A stretch of DNA of 64,000 nt from Cervus elaphus (lineage: Eukaryota; Chordata; Mammalia; Artiodactyla; Cervidae): NCBI RefSeq assembly GCF_910594005.1, contig NC_057823.1:98132015-98196014 (forward strand), read 5' to 3'. The translations under genes and the position numbers were made by a program. This document shows, piece by piece, positions 23,151-35,495 of the stretch. Under the pieces are notes generated by a model. It saw only the letters and a list, made by a program, of their open reading frames with translations, searched no databases and was not told the DNA's origin. How positions within the stretch are numbered: position 1 is the stretch's first letter; each line of letters opens with the position of its first letter.

Positions 23151-23341
23151 AAGGGAAAGTCGCGCAGTCGTGTCCGACTCTTTGGGACCCCATGGACTAC
23201 ACAGTCCATGGGATTCTCCAGGCCAGAATACTGGAGTGGGTAACCTTTCCCGTCTCCAGGGCACCTTCCCAACCCGGGGATCAAACCCAGGTCTCCCGCA
23301 TTGCAGGCGGATTCTTTACCAGCTGAGCCGCCAGGGAAGCC
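23151..23341 (-). mobile_element. Bov-tA SINE
   Basis: Full reverse-strand Bov-tA, relatively undiverged ('gtcgtgtccgactctttggg', 'ttctttaccagctgagccgc'). Flanked by catgtatatgga (23139-23150) and catggatatgga (23342-23353). Confidence 0.96.
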
Positions 23342-23353
23342 CATGGATATGGA

Positions 23354-24403
23354 TAAACCTTCCAAACGTGACCTAGCTTGTTGGTTTCAGATGCTGCTTG
23401 TTTTTCAAGCTGTACTGCAGAATGAAAAGTAGCAATTCAGGCAAATAGGCATCAATCTACAAGGAGCTAGAGGCAGGAAACAGTCAAGGCAGCTATAACT
23501 CTGTTTAGACAACTAGTGTGCTAGAATGAGCATTAGGTCGCTGGGGGAATAATGCCTTTTCTTCTTTTCTCTGCATATAGTCATTTGGTACAGAAGGAGG
23601 TCATCATGGAGTAGAGTTTGAAGTTAAGGTCCCCTTTTCCTGGTAATATGTGGTTTATCAAATGGATCTACCATGTAAAGATGCATAAGAGAGACAAAAG
23701 AGTGCATTTTCTTTATAGAGTTATAGTAAGAAGACCGTTGACAACAGAGTAAAAGATAGATGCTTCTATTGTTTGGTCTCATCACAGTCCCAGCATCTGC
23801 CAGAGGGTAAGAACGCTGTGGACTGTTTCATTTTTTGATGTTGCAGTATATTGAAAAAAAAAGAAAGAAAAAGAAATTGCTAACACAGGCTACAACAACT
23901 GTTTTAAAGTTGTATAACATTTGCTTTTGCAAAGTCCATATTTTATCCGCCCTAAAGTTCTCCATAATTCCTCCAGGGTTAGAAACTGTAATGGAAGGGA
24001 TATTCTGTATTTTAAGCTAAGTTTTTAAATGGAGTATTTAACTTGCTTCTAACATTTCATAGATTTTTGTTATTTTTGACATTAAAATTTTATTGGAAGA
24101 AATAGAAGGAACAGTGAGATGTGAAAGGGAAGATAAATAGAGTTCAAAGAGAGGTCCAAAATAGAAGCAAAGGCATCTTAGCATTTCCAAAACGTGTTGA
24201 GAATGGTACTCAACAGACAGGATGCATTCTGGGCAAATGCTGTATGCAACCACATCTTCGAACAATGGGGTTGTTTGATCAGTGATCAGGCAATTCACAG
24301 TGAACTTCAGGAGTTACAACCCTTTGGAAACTCCCCTCTGTTGTCAACCCCGAGGAAACACATAGCACTACTGTAGGAGATTGTGGTTAAGGTCAGTGTG
24401 AGC
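23354..24403. other. Unassigned sequence
   Basis: About 1 kb, no gene or repeat recognised. A short A-rich simple tract lies at 23853-23876. Confidence 0.5.
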
Positions 24404-24690
24404 AGGCGTCCCTGGTGGTGAATAAGAGTCCACCTGTCAATGCAGGAGACTAGGGTTTGAGCCCTGCTCTGGGAAGATTCCACATGTTGTAGAGCAACAT
24501 GCCACAAACTACTGAGCCAGCGTGCTGCAACGACCAAAGCCCATGATCCTAGAGCCTGTGCTCTGCAACAAGAGAAGCCACCGCGATAGGAAGTCCAGGC
24601 ACCGCAGCAGAGAGTAACCCCCGGTCACTGCAACTCGAGACAGCCCACGTGCAGCAGCAAAGACCTAGTGCAACTAAGAATGAATAATTA
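24404..24690 (+). mobile_element. CHR-type SINE
   Basis: Head 'cgtccctggtggtgaataag', B-box region 'gggtttgagccctg', and the repeated tail motifs 'ctactgagcc', 'agagcctgtgctctgcaaca', 'agagaagccaccgc', ending 'aactaagaatgaataat'. More diverged than the Bov-tA copies. Confidence 0.88.
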
Positions 24691-24865
24691 GAAAAATTAG
24701 ATTAGTGGGAGCTTCTTACTCTGAGATAGATCAGAAATGGCTGGGATGGTGAAATATCAGTAGTTAAATTAGATGATGAAGTTTGGACTGAAATGTTACA
24801 GTGATTTCCCTTGTTTTGCTTGACTGTCCCCAAAGCTAATGTGGCCTTTGTGAATGGGAACTAAG

Positions 24866-25096
24866 ATTATTTTATTATTTTTTTATTATTATTTTTGTTA
24901 TTATTTTTAAAAGCATTTTTATTATTATTTTAGATTTGGCTGCCCTAAGTCTTAGCTGCAACACACTGGATCTTCACTGTGACTTGTGAACTCTTAGTTG
25001 AGGTATGTAGGATCTAGTTCCCTGAGTGGGTATCGAACTCAGGCCTCCTACATTGAAAGCACAGAGTCTTAACCACTGGACCACCAGGGAAGTCTC
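24866..25096 (-). mobile_element. CHR-type SINE
   Basis: T/ATT-rich tail at 24866-24935, then 'gatttggctgccctaagtct', 'agttccctgagtgggtatcg', ending 'accactggaccaccagggaa' (complement of the tRNA-like head). Confidence 0.88.
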
Positions 25097-25559
25097 ACGT
25101 TAAATACTTTGTCTGAACGTTTTCCCCAAATATGTCATCGTCACATTTGGTTAAGTAATTCACAGTTTGAATTTGATTATTAGAAAGTGAAGTTGTCAAT
25201 AAGCTAAGAAAAATGAAAACCATTCAAGAGAAAACGCCTACAAAGAGAGTGGCCAGCCAGTTCTAGAACAGTGTGGCTTTGTGCACTGCAAATCCACAAC
25301 CGAAGAAACACCAAGGTCAAGGGCACACCAGGATGGTAGATTGCCCTAGATACACGTTTGAAGAATAAAACCTATCTGGTTTCAGAGGCATTTTTATTCT
25401 CAAGAAGCCCTTTCTCCTAAGCCTCCTCTAGCACAGGTAGTGTTTTCTCAATTTCAAGACATCATTCCAGGTCCATCTGTTTAGACAAGATTCCCTCTGT
25501 TGATGGGGGAGATAAACTAGTGTTATTTCTCCTTTGCATTTATGAGGCTCTTTTCTCTG
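25097..25559. other. Unassigned sequence
   Basis: No gene or repeat recognised. Confidence 0.5.
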
Positions 25560-25645
25560 TATGCATAAAATGCTTCTTAAATATCTCATTAATCCTCACA
25601 ACATCCCTGTTGGTAGGTGAGCAAGCATTATAAGCTTCAGGTAGT
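25560..25645 (-). mobile_element. MIR fragment
   Basis: 'atctcattaatcctcacaac' followed by 'atccctgttggtaggtgagc' resembles the complement of the MIR 3' half; short and diverged. Confidence 0.5.
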
Positions 25646-26055
25646 GAAGCTTCTTGTCACTCCAATAATGGCATTTTATTACTTAGCTTAATGTGATTTT
25701 ATTGCAGATTCCTGGAAGCTTGAAATGGAGTGGCTTTTGCAAATGGAAATAGTAAATAAAGAAAAACATCATCTTGAATATCAATGCTGGAGAGTAAATG
25801 TTAAAGATTGACAGGTTTGAGGAGAAGAGCACGTGGTGCTTTCTCTTCCATTTTTATTCTACATTTAGCTTCTCTGCTTTGTTGGTTTAACCAGCTTAAA
25901 ATTGCTTTCTATGTAAATATTTAACACTTTCTGAACTTTTACTATGTTGATGTAAAAATATGCACATTTAGAGTTGGAGAGAATGCTAGAGGGCATACAG
26001 TAGTCTATAGTGATTCAGCATATTTGTTGTTGTTGTTTTTTTTTCCATTGAGGAA
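25646..26055. other. AT-rich unassigned sequence
   Basis: No gene or repeat recognised. GTT/T-rich simple stretch at 26028-26046. Confidence 0.5.
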
Positions 26056-26230
26056 GCGTGGCATGTTTGCAGTGGCAAAAACGCTGGGCTGTTTTCACCT
26101 GTGTATGCCCCTGTTCTGGTTCTGGGACTATTGGCAAGTCCCTCACTCCCTTTGAGTCTCAGTTTCTTCATCTTAAAAGTGGGAATGTGAATGAAGAAAT
26201 TGTTAGAGTTCTTCCCAGTTCTGAGATAAT
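26056..26230 (+). mobile_element. MIR SINE
   Basis: Order and content match MIR: 'gcaaaaacgctgggctg', 'ctggttctgggactattggc', 'aagtccctcactccctttga', 'tctcagtttcttcatctt'. Diverged. The BovB end starts just downstream. Confidence 0.68.
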
Positions 26231-26243
26231 GGAAAGCATATGC

Positions 26244-26740
26244 TTCAGTTCAGTTCAGTTCAGTTCAGTTCAGTCGCTCAGTCAGGTCCAACTCTTTGCA
26301 ACCCCATGTACTGCAGCACGCCAGGTCTCTCTGTCCATCAGTAACTCCTGGAGTTTAGTCAAACCCATGTCCATTGAGTTGGCAATGCCATCCAACCATC
26401 TCATCCTCTGTCGTCCCCTTCTCCTCCCACCTTCAATCTTTCCCAGCATCAGGGTCTTTTCCAATGAGTCAGTTCTTCACATCAGGTGGCCAAAGTATAA
26501 GTATTGGAGTTTCAGCTTCAGCATCAGTCCTTCCAGTGAATATTCAGGACTGATTTCCTTTAGGATGGACTGGTTGGATCTCCTTTCAGTACAAGGGATT
26601 CTTAAGAGTCTTCTCCAACACCACAGTTCAAAAGCATCAATTCTTCGGTGCTCAGCTTTCTTAATAGTCCAACTCTCATATCTATACATGACTACTGGAG
26701 AAACCATAGCTTTGACTAGATGGACCTTTGTTGGCAAACG
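26244..26740 (-). mobile_element. BovB LINE 3' end with extended (CAGTT)n
   Basis: Starts with about five and a half CAGTT units (26244-26273), then about 470 bp of complement of the BovB C-terminal coding region. The minus strand encodes ITK-type BovB blocks split in two frames (MPTKVHLVKAMVSPVVMY..., then MEKTLMLGKIEGGRRRGRQR). A 6-base gain near 26496-26505 (agtataagtattgg) adds residues LY to LQYLYFGHLM. Confidence 0.95.
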
Positions 26741-29394
26741 CTTAGGGGCTCTATAACTGAGCTGGGGTCATGGAGCCAGGACCTATGCCTGTCTCTGCAT
26801 CCCTGTTCAAATAAGCCTCACACAGTCTATGCTATCGCTCCTCATGAATTTTAAGTTGTTTATTCAAGAATGCTACTTTACCTCCTCTGAAATATATCTA
26901 TATTGAATATCTTGCCTATATTTTTCTGCCTCTATCTTCTGAGATTGGAAATACAATGAAACTTGCTTAGGAAACCATCTGGATTCGCACATCACCTGCT
27001 TAAAGAAATGTGTTAGGCACCGATTCTATTTCCAAGAGGTGCGGTGCATCGTGAGCAGCTTGCCAAGTACATTAGGTAGTGACATCAGGATTTTTTTTTT
27101 CTAGTAGGAACATAATAAAAACCATAGTCCCACCAAATCGCTGGGAAATTGAGCCTTGAAAACTCGAAATATTTCTTATTTAACAAAAATTCACTTAGCA
27201 TAACTTGTAACTTTATCACAAATCAAATTTCTATCTACCCTGATAAATGGTAATTCTGATTTATTTGTCATAATTTTTTCTCCTTTTATTTGTATTCTTC
27301 CGAGGAGCAAAAATTGCTACGTGTCTTGATTGTGTTACTTGTGTGTTATCTCACAGAAACTGAAAATATAATCATTTCCATTTAATTAATATAACCAAGG
27401 GAGTGTTGGCCTTGTGAGGAAAAGATGGAGAGAGATTAAACAGCAGTAGTTGCTGGATTCCCAAACTAGTGTTTTAGCCATTAAGGTAATTCTAACTTCA
27501 CTATTTCATCTCCCCGTGTGGCAGGTTTTATAGCAAGCATTCTGTCTTGGGCAGTGGTACCATTTTCATCTTGCTATATAATTAAGACAGAATGGCCACA
27601 CAAGTGATTTGCAGTGGCTCTAGAAGTGGTAATTAAGCTTGCTACCTTCACACTGTCAGGCATTTATTCCCCCCCCCCCCCCAAACATTGAATAAAACAA
27701 ACTATTTAATTAACTAAACAGCTATACTTGTCTCTTGGGCATTAAAGTTTGCCTCCAAGTGAAGATGAAAGTAGCCATTTTAAACAAGTTCCTGGTCAAG
27801 CAAAAGTTTGCTGAGTAAAATTGTGCCACTGATCATATAGTTAACACATCCCAAATTACAACTTCACAGGTCTTGCAAGAAGGTCTTCACCTTTTCATAC
27901 TCTATTTAAAATTTTTCTTTGGGCCACAAATTCAAAGATACATTGGGAATTTATTACTGGACATAACAATTTATCTTACTCTATTTCATCAAATCTGAGC
28001 CACACTGAATTCTGTGATTGACCAAGAAAGTAAAACTCTTTCCAATCAATACTTGAGAGATTTCAAAACATCCTAGGAGCAATGCAATATGGCTATTTTT
28101 AAAAGTTCAGTATCTATTGCCCCAAACCTATGCTAAGATTGTGTGCATTTATATTATAAATAAAGCTGTTATCTTTAGTTTTGGCAGGGTCCAATATGAA
28201 GCACCACGGTAAGTTACTTATTTTAGCAAGGAAAGTGGAAGAAACAGTGTCAGGGAAGATGATTGTTTTTCTAATACTATGGACTAGAAATAGCTATTTT
28301 CTACATAGATAATTCAAATAGCTTGCAAGGGATTTACTTTCTCTTGAATAACTCATTTTAGATTTGAAAACACTTTGTAATATTTCAAAGGCATTTCAGA
28401 TCTAAAAATACTTTATAATATTCCAATGAAGAAGACATCATTATTGCAAATAGGCCTTAAACAATACCTGAAGCTCAAGGCAAAATATCTTTCATTTCTC
28501 TTTTCCGCTGGTTCTTAAACCTGTGGGTAGAGAATATACAAATCCAGGAGCAAGGCGCTGCTGTATTATTTGGCACTGACATTTGTAGGTGAATAACAGC
28601 ATCATTTAATATTTTCTTCAACCATCAACCAAATGCTTTCTGACATTATACTCTTATTTTGCAAGATGCAGAATTAGGTGTCATAAATGACAGAGGAGGT
28701 AAGCTGCAAGACTCAGTTTAATGTTTCATTTTTCTCATTTTCCAGGGGCTGAGATAGATAGAAACATTCTGAAAAATTCACTTCTATGCATATAAATCTT
28801 CATAAATGCAAATTATATTGACTTTAATATTCAATTTGCTAGTAAGCTTGAAAGCTTAGAAGTTACACTTGAAAATGCCTTCTTTTTGCCAGTCAACAAT
28901 AAATATTTTTCAAGTAGTCAGTGACGTTAGGATTAAGTCCCAGCAAAACCAGAATGCATCCATGAAGATTAAACGTAGATTTCTATTTGTTGTTGGAAAT
29001 GTCATCATCTCTTTAGCTCAGCAGAGAAGGAAGCTCAGACACCATTTTTGCTATCCACCCATAGCAACAAACTCACCTGATACAGAGTGTGTACTAAATG
29101 TGTTTGTTCAACTGAACATACTATCATTCACTGAATCACTAATTGTTTCATTCAATAATTATCTTTTGATAACTTAGATTTTGCCAGTCCCTCAAGGAAG
29201 CACTACAATTGCTTTCTGCGTTCTAGTCCCTGTTCCTCTTTATATTATTTTCTCACTGTAAAATAGACATGATTATCTTCAGCTTGCCAGCTACTACCTC
29301 ATTTTCGCTTGATTTCCCATTTTCAGGATGGAGTACTTTTCATCTGTCTGGCTATTATTGTCAAAGCTGGCTTCTTCATCTGTCACACTGACCC
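26741..29394. other. 2.65-kb stretch without recognised repeat
   Basis: AT-rich, no gene, RNA or transposon recognised. A run of 14 C lies at 27669-27682. One of three intervals of about 2.7 kb lacking ruminant SINEs. Confidence 0.5.
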
Positions 29395-29650
29395 ATCTTT
29401 CCCTACCTGAAGCCCTTCATCAGTTTTCCATTGCATTGAACACCAAATCTGCAATATTCTCATTATTCCTAAAGCCTTTCACCAGAAAGATCAAAATGCT
29501 TTCCTTTTTTCTATCTTCACCTCTCCCAGTTGCTTTTGTCTGCTTTGAATTCCCCTTCTTGCTTATTTCTCATTTAAATGATCAACCTGTTTCATTCCTT
29601 TGCAAAGCACAGTTTATCTTGGCATACCTTCCTATTCTAGCACACAAAGC
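29395..29650 (+). mobile_element. Possible L2 fragment
   Basis: Blocks such as 'cccttcatcagttttccatt', 'cattgaacaccaaatctgca' and 'taaagcctttcacc' follow a known L2 3' stretch in order, but divergence is high. Confidence 0.42.
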
Positions 29651-30158
29651 ATTTAGGTAATTTAAATAGCTTCCGAAAGCCCGCTAAACCTTTATAGACT
29701 GTCAAATTATTCAAATTATTAGTAGATTATAATGATCCTGACCAATCAAGATAATGAGATTTCCTTTTATCATGACATAATCTTTCCCATAATAATGGAG
29801 AGTACTCACATCAAATTATGTTACCTAGAATATCTTTTATTTAATTCAGTTCTTGTGTAGCATTTTTTTTCCAGTCTATTTATCTTATAGTTTTCCATGT
29901 CTATGCTATCTCTTTGAAAAAAGAGACTGTTTAAACTTTTCTGAAAATATAATAAAACATACTATACATCCAATTTAGCATTTAATTTTGACTTCCTCTG
30001 TTAGCTACCAGTTATAATTGAAATAAAGAGTATAATAACGAGATATTCAAACTATATATTGAAAAGAGCTCATAAATTAATGGGATGGTACTTTATTTAA
30101 AAAAAGATTGTTTATTTATTTATTTATTTTGGAGGAATAGGATTGAAATTTTCAGGAC
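29651..30158. other. AT-rich unassigned sequence
   Basis: No gene or repeat recognised. A (TTTA)n run lies at about 30110-30127. Confidence 0.5.
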
Positions 30159-30268
30159 TTTGATCTTGAGTTTTCCAGCTTCCAGATTGTGAGAAAATAA
30201 ATATCTGTTATTTAAGCCAGCTAGCCTATGGTATTCTGTTCTGGTAACTCCAGTAGACTAAGACAGCT
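30159..30268 (+). mobile_element. MLT1-like LTR 3'-end fragment
   Basis: Matches the end of mammalian MaLR LTRs: 'gagttttccagcttccagat', the poly-A signal context 'gagaaaataaatatctg', 'tatggtattctgttctggta', 'agtagactaagaca'. A remnant of an ancient LTR retrotransposon with no coding part. Confidence 0.75.
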
Positions 30269-31210
30269 TCTTACTATGGTTTTGAAAGTTTAATTTTTAA
30301 AATTATATTAGCCCATGTCAGCAGATCGATTTATCCATTATATGTCTCTAAAAAAAGATGCCATGACGCTAGAATTGTTATCCCTATTTCTCATTAATTT
30401 ACATTACTATTTTTTTTTTGGAAAGGGAATTCATGTTCTATATTATTTTACCTTTTCACTGAAATTTTTGTCAAAATATGAGGCTTTCAAATTTCCTGCT
30501 TTATCTATTCTGTGAGAATCCTGAGTCACCTGCAATATTGGGCTTTGTTTTTATCTTTTTTATAATTCTGAAGTGAAATTGACTGTTAGTCCTGTTATAG
30601 TGTTTTGTAGATTCAAAACTGTCTTTGCAAAAGGGTTATCAGAGACGCTTGTGACAGGAATGTGATGTGCAACAAATAGGAACTTCAGAAATAATTTGTT
30701 CTTAGTATTGGACAGGGATGACAAGCTATGTAGAAATTCAGCATTGTTTCAGCAGGAAGATAATGCTAGAGGTGGGGCATGCTTTTTAAATTTTGAACAT
30801 AGTTTGTAGAAACTTTTTTTCTCTTATTTATATGCCTTTTCCTCCTTTCCTACCTAAGAAAGGAGCTAATTGTCTCATCCTCTTCTCTGCAATGCACTGT
30901 CCCTCGCTTAGCAACAATGCTATACCACTATTCCCATAACTTTCTGTTTCAACTTCCTTAACTTTTTCCATCTCCTGTGGTCAGAGAATGGTTGCTTAAG
31001 CAAGTGGTTATTAGGATTTAAGAGATTTTAAGCCAAGTTTTCTATTGAGGATTTTTTCCTTTTACTGCATATTATAAGCATTCATGATTTTATTTTTAGG
31101 GGGAAAATTTAATTTCTATTTAGTTCTAAATAATCACATTTCTTTGTAAAAATCTGTAGGGAGGAGAGTTAACTGATGACTCTACCGTTATTACTGATAG
31201 TGTTACCTTT
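30269..31210. other. AT-rich unassigned sequence
   Basis: No gene or repeat recognised. Confidence 0.5.
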
Positions 31211-31386
31211 GCTTCAGTTCAGGCGCTCAGTCGTGTCTGACTCTTCTCGACCCCATGGACTGCAGCACGCCAGGCCTCCCTGCTCATCACCAACTTCTGG
31301 AGCTTGCTCAACCTCATGTCCACTGAGTTAGTGATGCCATTCAACCATCTCATCCTCTGTCATCCCCTTCTCCTCTTGCCTTGCCT
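31211..31386 (-). mobile_element. BovB LINE 3' end, short
   Basis: Complement of the BovB terminus from 'cttcagttcaggcgctcagt' to 'ccccttctcctcttgcc'. 176 bp, strongly 5'-truncated. Confidence 0.92.
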
Positions 31387-31412
31387 AAATGCCATCATAT
31401 CTGCTTTGGTAT

Positions 31413-31547
31413 GGTGTGTCTGCTCAGTCACTCTGTTGTGTCTGACCCTCTGTGACCTCAGGGACTGTGACCCACCAGGCTCCTCCATCCATGTAATTTT
31501 CCAAGCGAGAACATTGGGGTGGGTTGCCATTTCTTACTCCATCGGTA
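31413..31547 (-). mobile_element. Truncated Bov-A/Bov-tA SINE
   Basis: Complement of the Bov-A body ('ctgctcagtcactctgttgt', 'caccaggctcctccatccat', 'gggtgggttgccatttctta'). The tRNA-derived head is missing. It lies 26 bp from a BovB end of the same orientation. Confidence 0.88.
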
Positions 31548-32469
31548 ACATGTAGCCCTCTCAAAAAGGCATAAGCCTTGATAATTAACAGATCTAGAAT
31601 GGAGAGCCAGTTGATGTAAATCTGGGGTTTAGAAATTTTGTCATTAATAGTCACGTAAAGTCATTTACTATATAGTTCTTATAAGAAATTAAAAGTACAC
31701 CAAGTGTTATACTTTTGGCTTAAGAAAGAAAACATGAATACAGGAAAAAAAATGCACAGAATTTTATGTAGAGAATTTTATAAAGTTACATGCTAATTCT
31801 ATACACATGTAAATATTGTGTTGGCATTCTGATATAAATTCTTAATTCCTTCTTAATATACACCAGTGAAAATTCATTGCCTACTAATCCATGGGAATTT
31901 GTGTTAGTCTAGTTTGATCTTGGTATCATTTTTCTACATTTATCTAAATTCTGATAATCTTTTGTAGGTAGTTACCACACTGGGTGAAAATACCATCAAA
32001 TTTGGAAGCCGGGCTCCCTGCCCTTGGCTGTGTGTGGGCTGTGATACCTGGCAACCTTTCTTCTTTATGTTACTAGCACTTTTTGAGACGTCATTTCTTC
32101 GTGTGTTTAATGGTACGAATGATACTTTGTAGAGGGATGCTGTCCACACAGAATGGAGTCACGTGTGTAAAGTACCAGTTGGAACACCCGCCACGTAGCT
32201 GGTTAATAGTGAATGGTAGTTGCCCTTATGGTGGAGTTGATGAGGATGGTCTTTAACTTTTTATTTTTCATAAACTTCTCAAAATTAAGTTCTTCCCTCA
32301 GAAAATCATTTCACACCCCTCAGTTTGGGGGCTTAAAAACACCTTCAGTTGGTTTAAAGAAAGTTTTTTTCTCTGTTGTTCTCTGCTAAGGACCTGGCAC
32401 TTATTATCCAAGGTGTTATTCTTTGCCCCGATGCCTCTGTGATCAACCTTTCGGGAATAGCTGGGGCTG
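31548..32469. other. Unassigned sequence
   Basis: No gene or repeat recognised. Confidence 0.5.
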
Positions 32470-32786
32470 GGGCTTCCCTGATTGCTCAGTTAGTATAGAA
32501 TCTGCCTGAATTGCAGGAGGCCCCAGTTCGATTCCTGGGTTAGGAAGATCCCCTGGAGAAGGGATAGGCTGCCCACTCCAGTATTCTTGGCCTTCCCTGG
32601 TGGCTCAGCTGGTAAAGAATCTGCCTGAAATGCAGGAGACCCCAGTTCAATCCCTGGGTTGGGAAGATCCCCTGGAGAAAGGAAAGGCTACCCACTCCAG
32701 TATTCTGGCCTGGAGAATTCCATGGACTGTACAGTCTCTGGGGTCACAAAGAGTCGGACATGACTGAGCAACTTTCACTTTCACTT
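32470..32786 (+). mobile_element. Dimeric Bov-tA SINE
   Basis: First unit 32470-32588 stops after 'gcccactccagtattcttgg'; the second, 32589-32786, is a complete Bov-tA ending 'gagcaactttcactttcact'. The unit boundary is at the same place in the Bov-A body as in the dimer at 11712. Confidence 0.95.
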
Positions 32787-34271
32787 GGGGGGAGGGTGGA
32801 ATTACACTGCTCAGGTTTTACTGGAAGGACCATGTTCTGTAGGCAGAAGCTAAGAAGAAAAGCTTCTTGCACATATGTAAACATGGCTCCTATTACGTCC
32901 CCTATGTTCCCTTGATTTAATGCCCTCATGGGGATGGGCATTAGGTACCAGTGCCACTGCCCCAATTAATGGCAGATAGTAGTAGGTACGGGAGAGGGAA
33001 GCTCAGCTTGTTCTCTAAGAGATGTCATTACACCTCAACTTCTCAGTAAAAATTTTTTTTAAATCAAACATTCCAAGGGACTGAGCTGATGTTGGTAAGA
33101 ATATTCCAGGGACAGGACTTTAGCCTCAGAGTCCCTGTAATTTATATTTAAAAGAGTAATACACAGTTTTCCTTTACAAAGAGTGTAAAAGCAACAAAGT
33201 AGTACTCAAGTGAAATGAGCTGATCTTCTTTTATTTGGTATATTGGTTTTTAAATAGTATTTTTCAATTCAGAGTTTCTTTCCTCACTGGAAATATCTAT
33301 TGCTTGCTCCCCAAACTCTAAGTGCATGTTAAGACTCCCATTGCAATTTATAAACCAGGGTTCTAAGAAGTGCAAGTCATTTTGTATATTTATCTCACGC
33401 TGGCAGTTCTAACAGCTGAGGACTTAGTATCAGCTATGAATTTCATTACTGTAATTTTAGTCCCATTCCAAATCATTAATATTGATGCTAAATAAATGAT
33501 AGTGTTATCCAAGCTAAATAATATCATTCCAAACTGCTTAGAAAAGAAGGTACTCTCACAATTTTTCTCACTGCTTTTGTAAAACGAGGAAGAACTGAAA
33601 AAATGACAGCAGTTTTATCTCGCAATTGTAACACTGCCATTCTATTTTCTTTCTCTTAATATTTGTCACATTTGTAAAAAAGAAACTTAAAGACTATGGT
33701 GTTACTGCTGAAAAATTTTTATTCATAAAGTGTCAAGGCAGAATAATATTGATTTCTATTAAGTGTTCCATTAGAATACTTTATAAAAGAAATGTAGCAT
33801 ATACATTTTTCCCAAATTAGCTGATTTTTTAATATATTCATCTTCAAAACAATTAAAGCACCTAAACTGTCTCTTTCCCCACCACCGTTTGTCTTCAACT
33901 TACATGTCTATTAATGTTCACCTACATTTTAACACACTTCCTTAGATGCTCTACTGTTTAATTCGAAGCACAGAGAAAACATATGAAGAGATTGTTTGCT
34001 GGGAGAATGATTACTATGCTGTGTATGTCTTTTTGATCTTTGCTTCTTGGCACACATTCTCTAAATAACTGGATTTTGCATACTTTTTAAGAAAAAAGGC
34101 AACACCTTTTATTTCAAGTATGATAGATATGTAAAAAGCTGTGAATATTTAATATGTGCAACTTGAGGTGCTTGACGATAAATTATACCTGTGAAACGAT
34201 CATCATTATCAGTGCTATATACCTATTCATAACCTCCAAAAATGTCCTCCCACTGCTTCCTTTTTTTCTTT
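32787..34271. other. AT-rich unassigned sequence
   Basis: About 1.5 kb, no gene or repeat recognised. Confidence 0.5.
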
Positions 34272-34584
34272 TGTGATAAGAGCACCTAATATAAGATCTA
34301 CCCACTTAAAAACCTTTTGTATATACAATGCAATTTTTTTAACTATAGGCACAATATTTTACAATAGATCTCCAGAACTGATTTATCTGGTATAACTGAG
34401 CTTGGTACTCTTTGACCATCAATTTCTTTTCAGTTAGCACAATGCCCACCAGGTCTGTCCATGTTTTCACAAATGGCTGGATTTCCTTCTTTTTTTTTTA
34501 ATGCTGAGTAATATTCCATTGTGTATATTTATATATACTATATTTTCCTTACCCTTTCATGCACTGATGGATATTTAATTTGTG

Positions 34585-34697
34585 AAATGGCAACCCACTC
34601 CAGTATTCTTGCCTGGAGAATCCCATGGGCAGAGGAGCCTGTTGGGCTGTGGTCCATGGGGCTGCAAAGAGTTGGACACGACTTAGCAACTAAACAG
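34585..34697 (+). mobile_element. Bov-A monomer (headless SINE)
   Basis: Only the Bov-A unit is present ('gaaatggcaacccactccag' to 'gacacgacttagcaacta'), without a tRNA-derived head, inside the L1. Confidence 0.88.
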
Positions 34698-35051
34698 CCC
34701 TATGTTAACTATGATGAACAATGCTGCAGTGAACATGGGAGTGGTAATATCTTTTTGAGGCTTCAATTCCTTTGGATATACATGCCCAGAAATAGGATTC
34801 CTGGAATATAGGGGAGCATTATTTTAAATTTTCCAAGGAAACTCTTCACACTCTTCCATATCTGTACTATTTTACACTCCCATTAACAGTATACAATTAT
34901 TTTCATAGTTTTACCAACATTTTTTTTTTATCTTTTGGCTTTTTCATATTAGCCATCCTAACATCCTAACAGGTGTGAGGTGATATCCTGTTGTGGTTTT
35001 GGTTGGAATTTCCTGATGATTAGTGATTTTGAGCACCTTTTCACATACCTG

Positions 35052-35258
35052 AGCTTCCCTAGTGGCTCAGAGGGTAAAGCGTCTGCCTGCAAGGCGGGAG
35101 ACCTGGGTTCGATCCCTGGGTCGGGAAGATCCCCTGGAGAAGGAAATGACAACCCACTCTGGTACTCTTGCCTGGAAAATCCCATAGATGGAGAAGCCTG
35201 ATGCAGGCTACAGTTCGTGGGGTTGACAAAGAGTCGGACACGACTGAGCGATTTTACT
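35052..35258 (+). mobile_element. Bov-tA SINE
   Basis: Full element with recognisable internal Pol III promoter: A box near 35063-35074 (tggctcagaggg) and B box at 35105-35116 (gggttcgatccc). Exact 12-bp target duplication ttcacatacctg at 35040-35051 and 35259-35270; removing it restores the L1 reading. Confidence 0.97.
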
Positions 35259-35495
35259 TTCACATACCTGTTGGCATCTTGTATATATCCTCTTTGGAGA
35301 AATCTATATTCAGGTCCTTTGCCTGTTTTTAAAATTGAATTATTTGGGGTTTTATTGTTGTTGTTGTTATTGTTACTGAGTTGTAGGAGTTCCTTATATA
35401 CTCGGAATATTTACTCTTTATCAGGTATATGCTCTACAAATATTTTTTCCTGTTCAGTTGGGTATATTTTCATTTTGTTTATTTTGTTGGGATGT

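Larger units (their letters stand above)
34272..35495 (-). mobile_element. Old L1 3' region carrying two SINEs
   Basis: The plus strand runs through the complement of an L1 3' UTR and ORF2 end in order: 'ataagatctacccacttaaa', 'ttttctttttaa-tgctgagtaatattcc', 'atgatgaacaatgctgcagt', 'tacatgcccagaaatag', 'ggtgtgaggtgatatcctgt', 'gatgattagtgattttgagc', 'gagttgtaggagttccttat'. SINEs at 34585-34697 and 35052-35258 interrupt it. Non-coding now. Confidence 0.88.

Noticed and set aside
26058..26756. 232-codon open frame, the longest in the window
   Set aside because: It reads through a MIR and then the antisense of a BovB 3' end. Serine/leucine-rich antisense BovB frames of this type recur at every reverse BovB copy here (for example 20971-21426 and 57701-58045).
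35063..35116. tRNA gene suggested by A and B boxes
   Set aside because: The boxes belong to the tRNA-Glu-derived head of a Bov-tA SINE with TSDs; there is no complete cloverleaf and no terminator in place.
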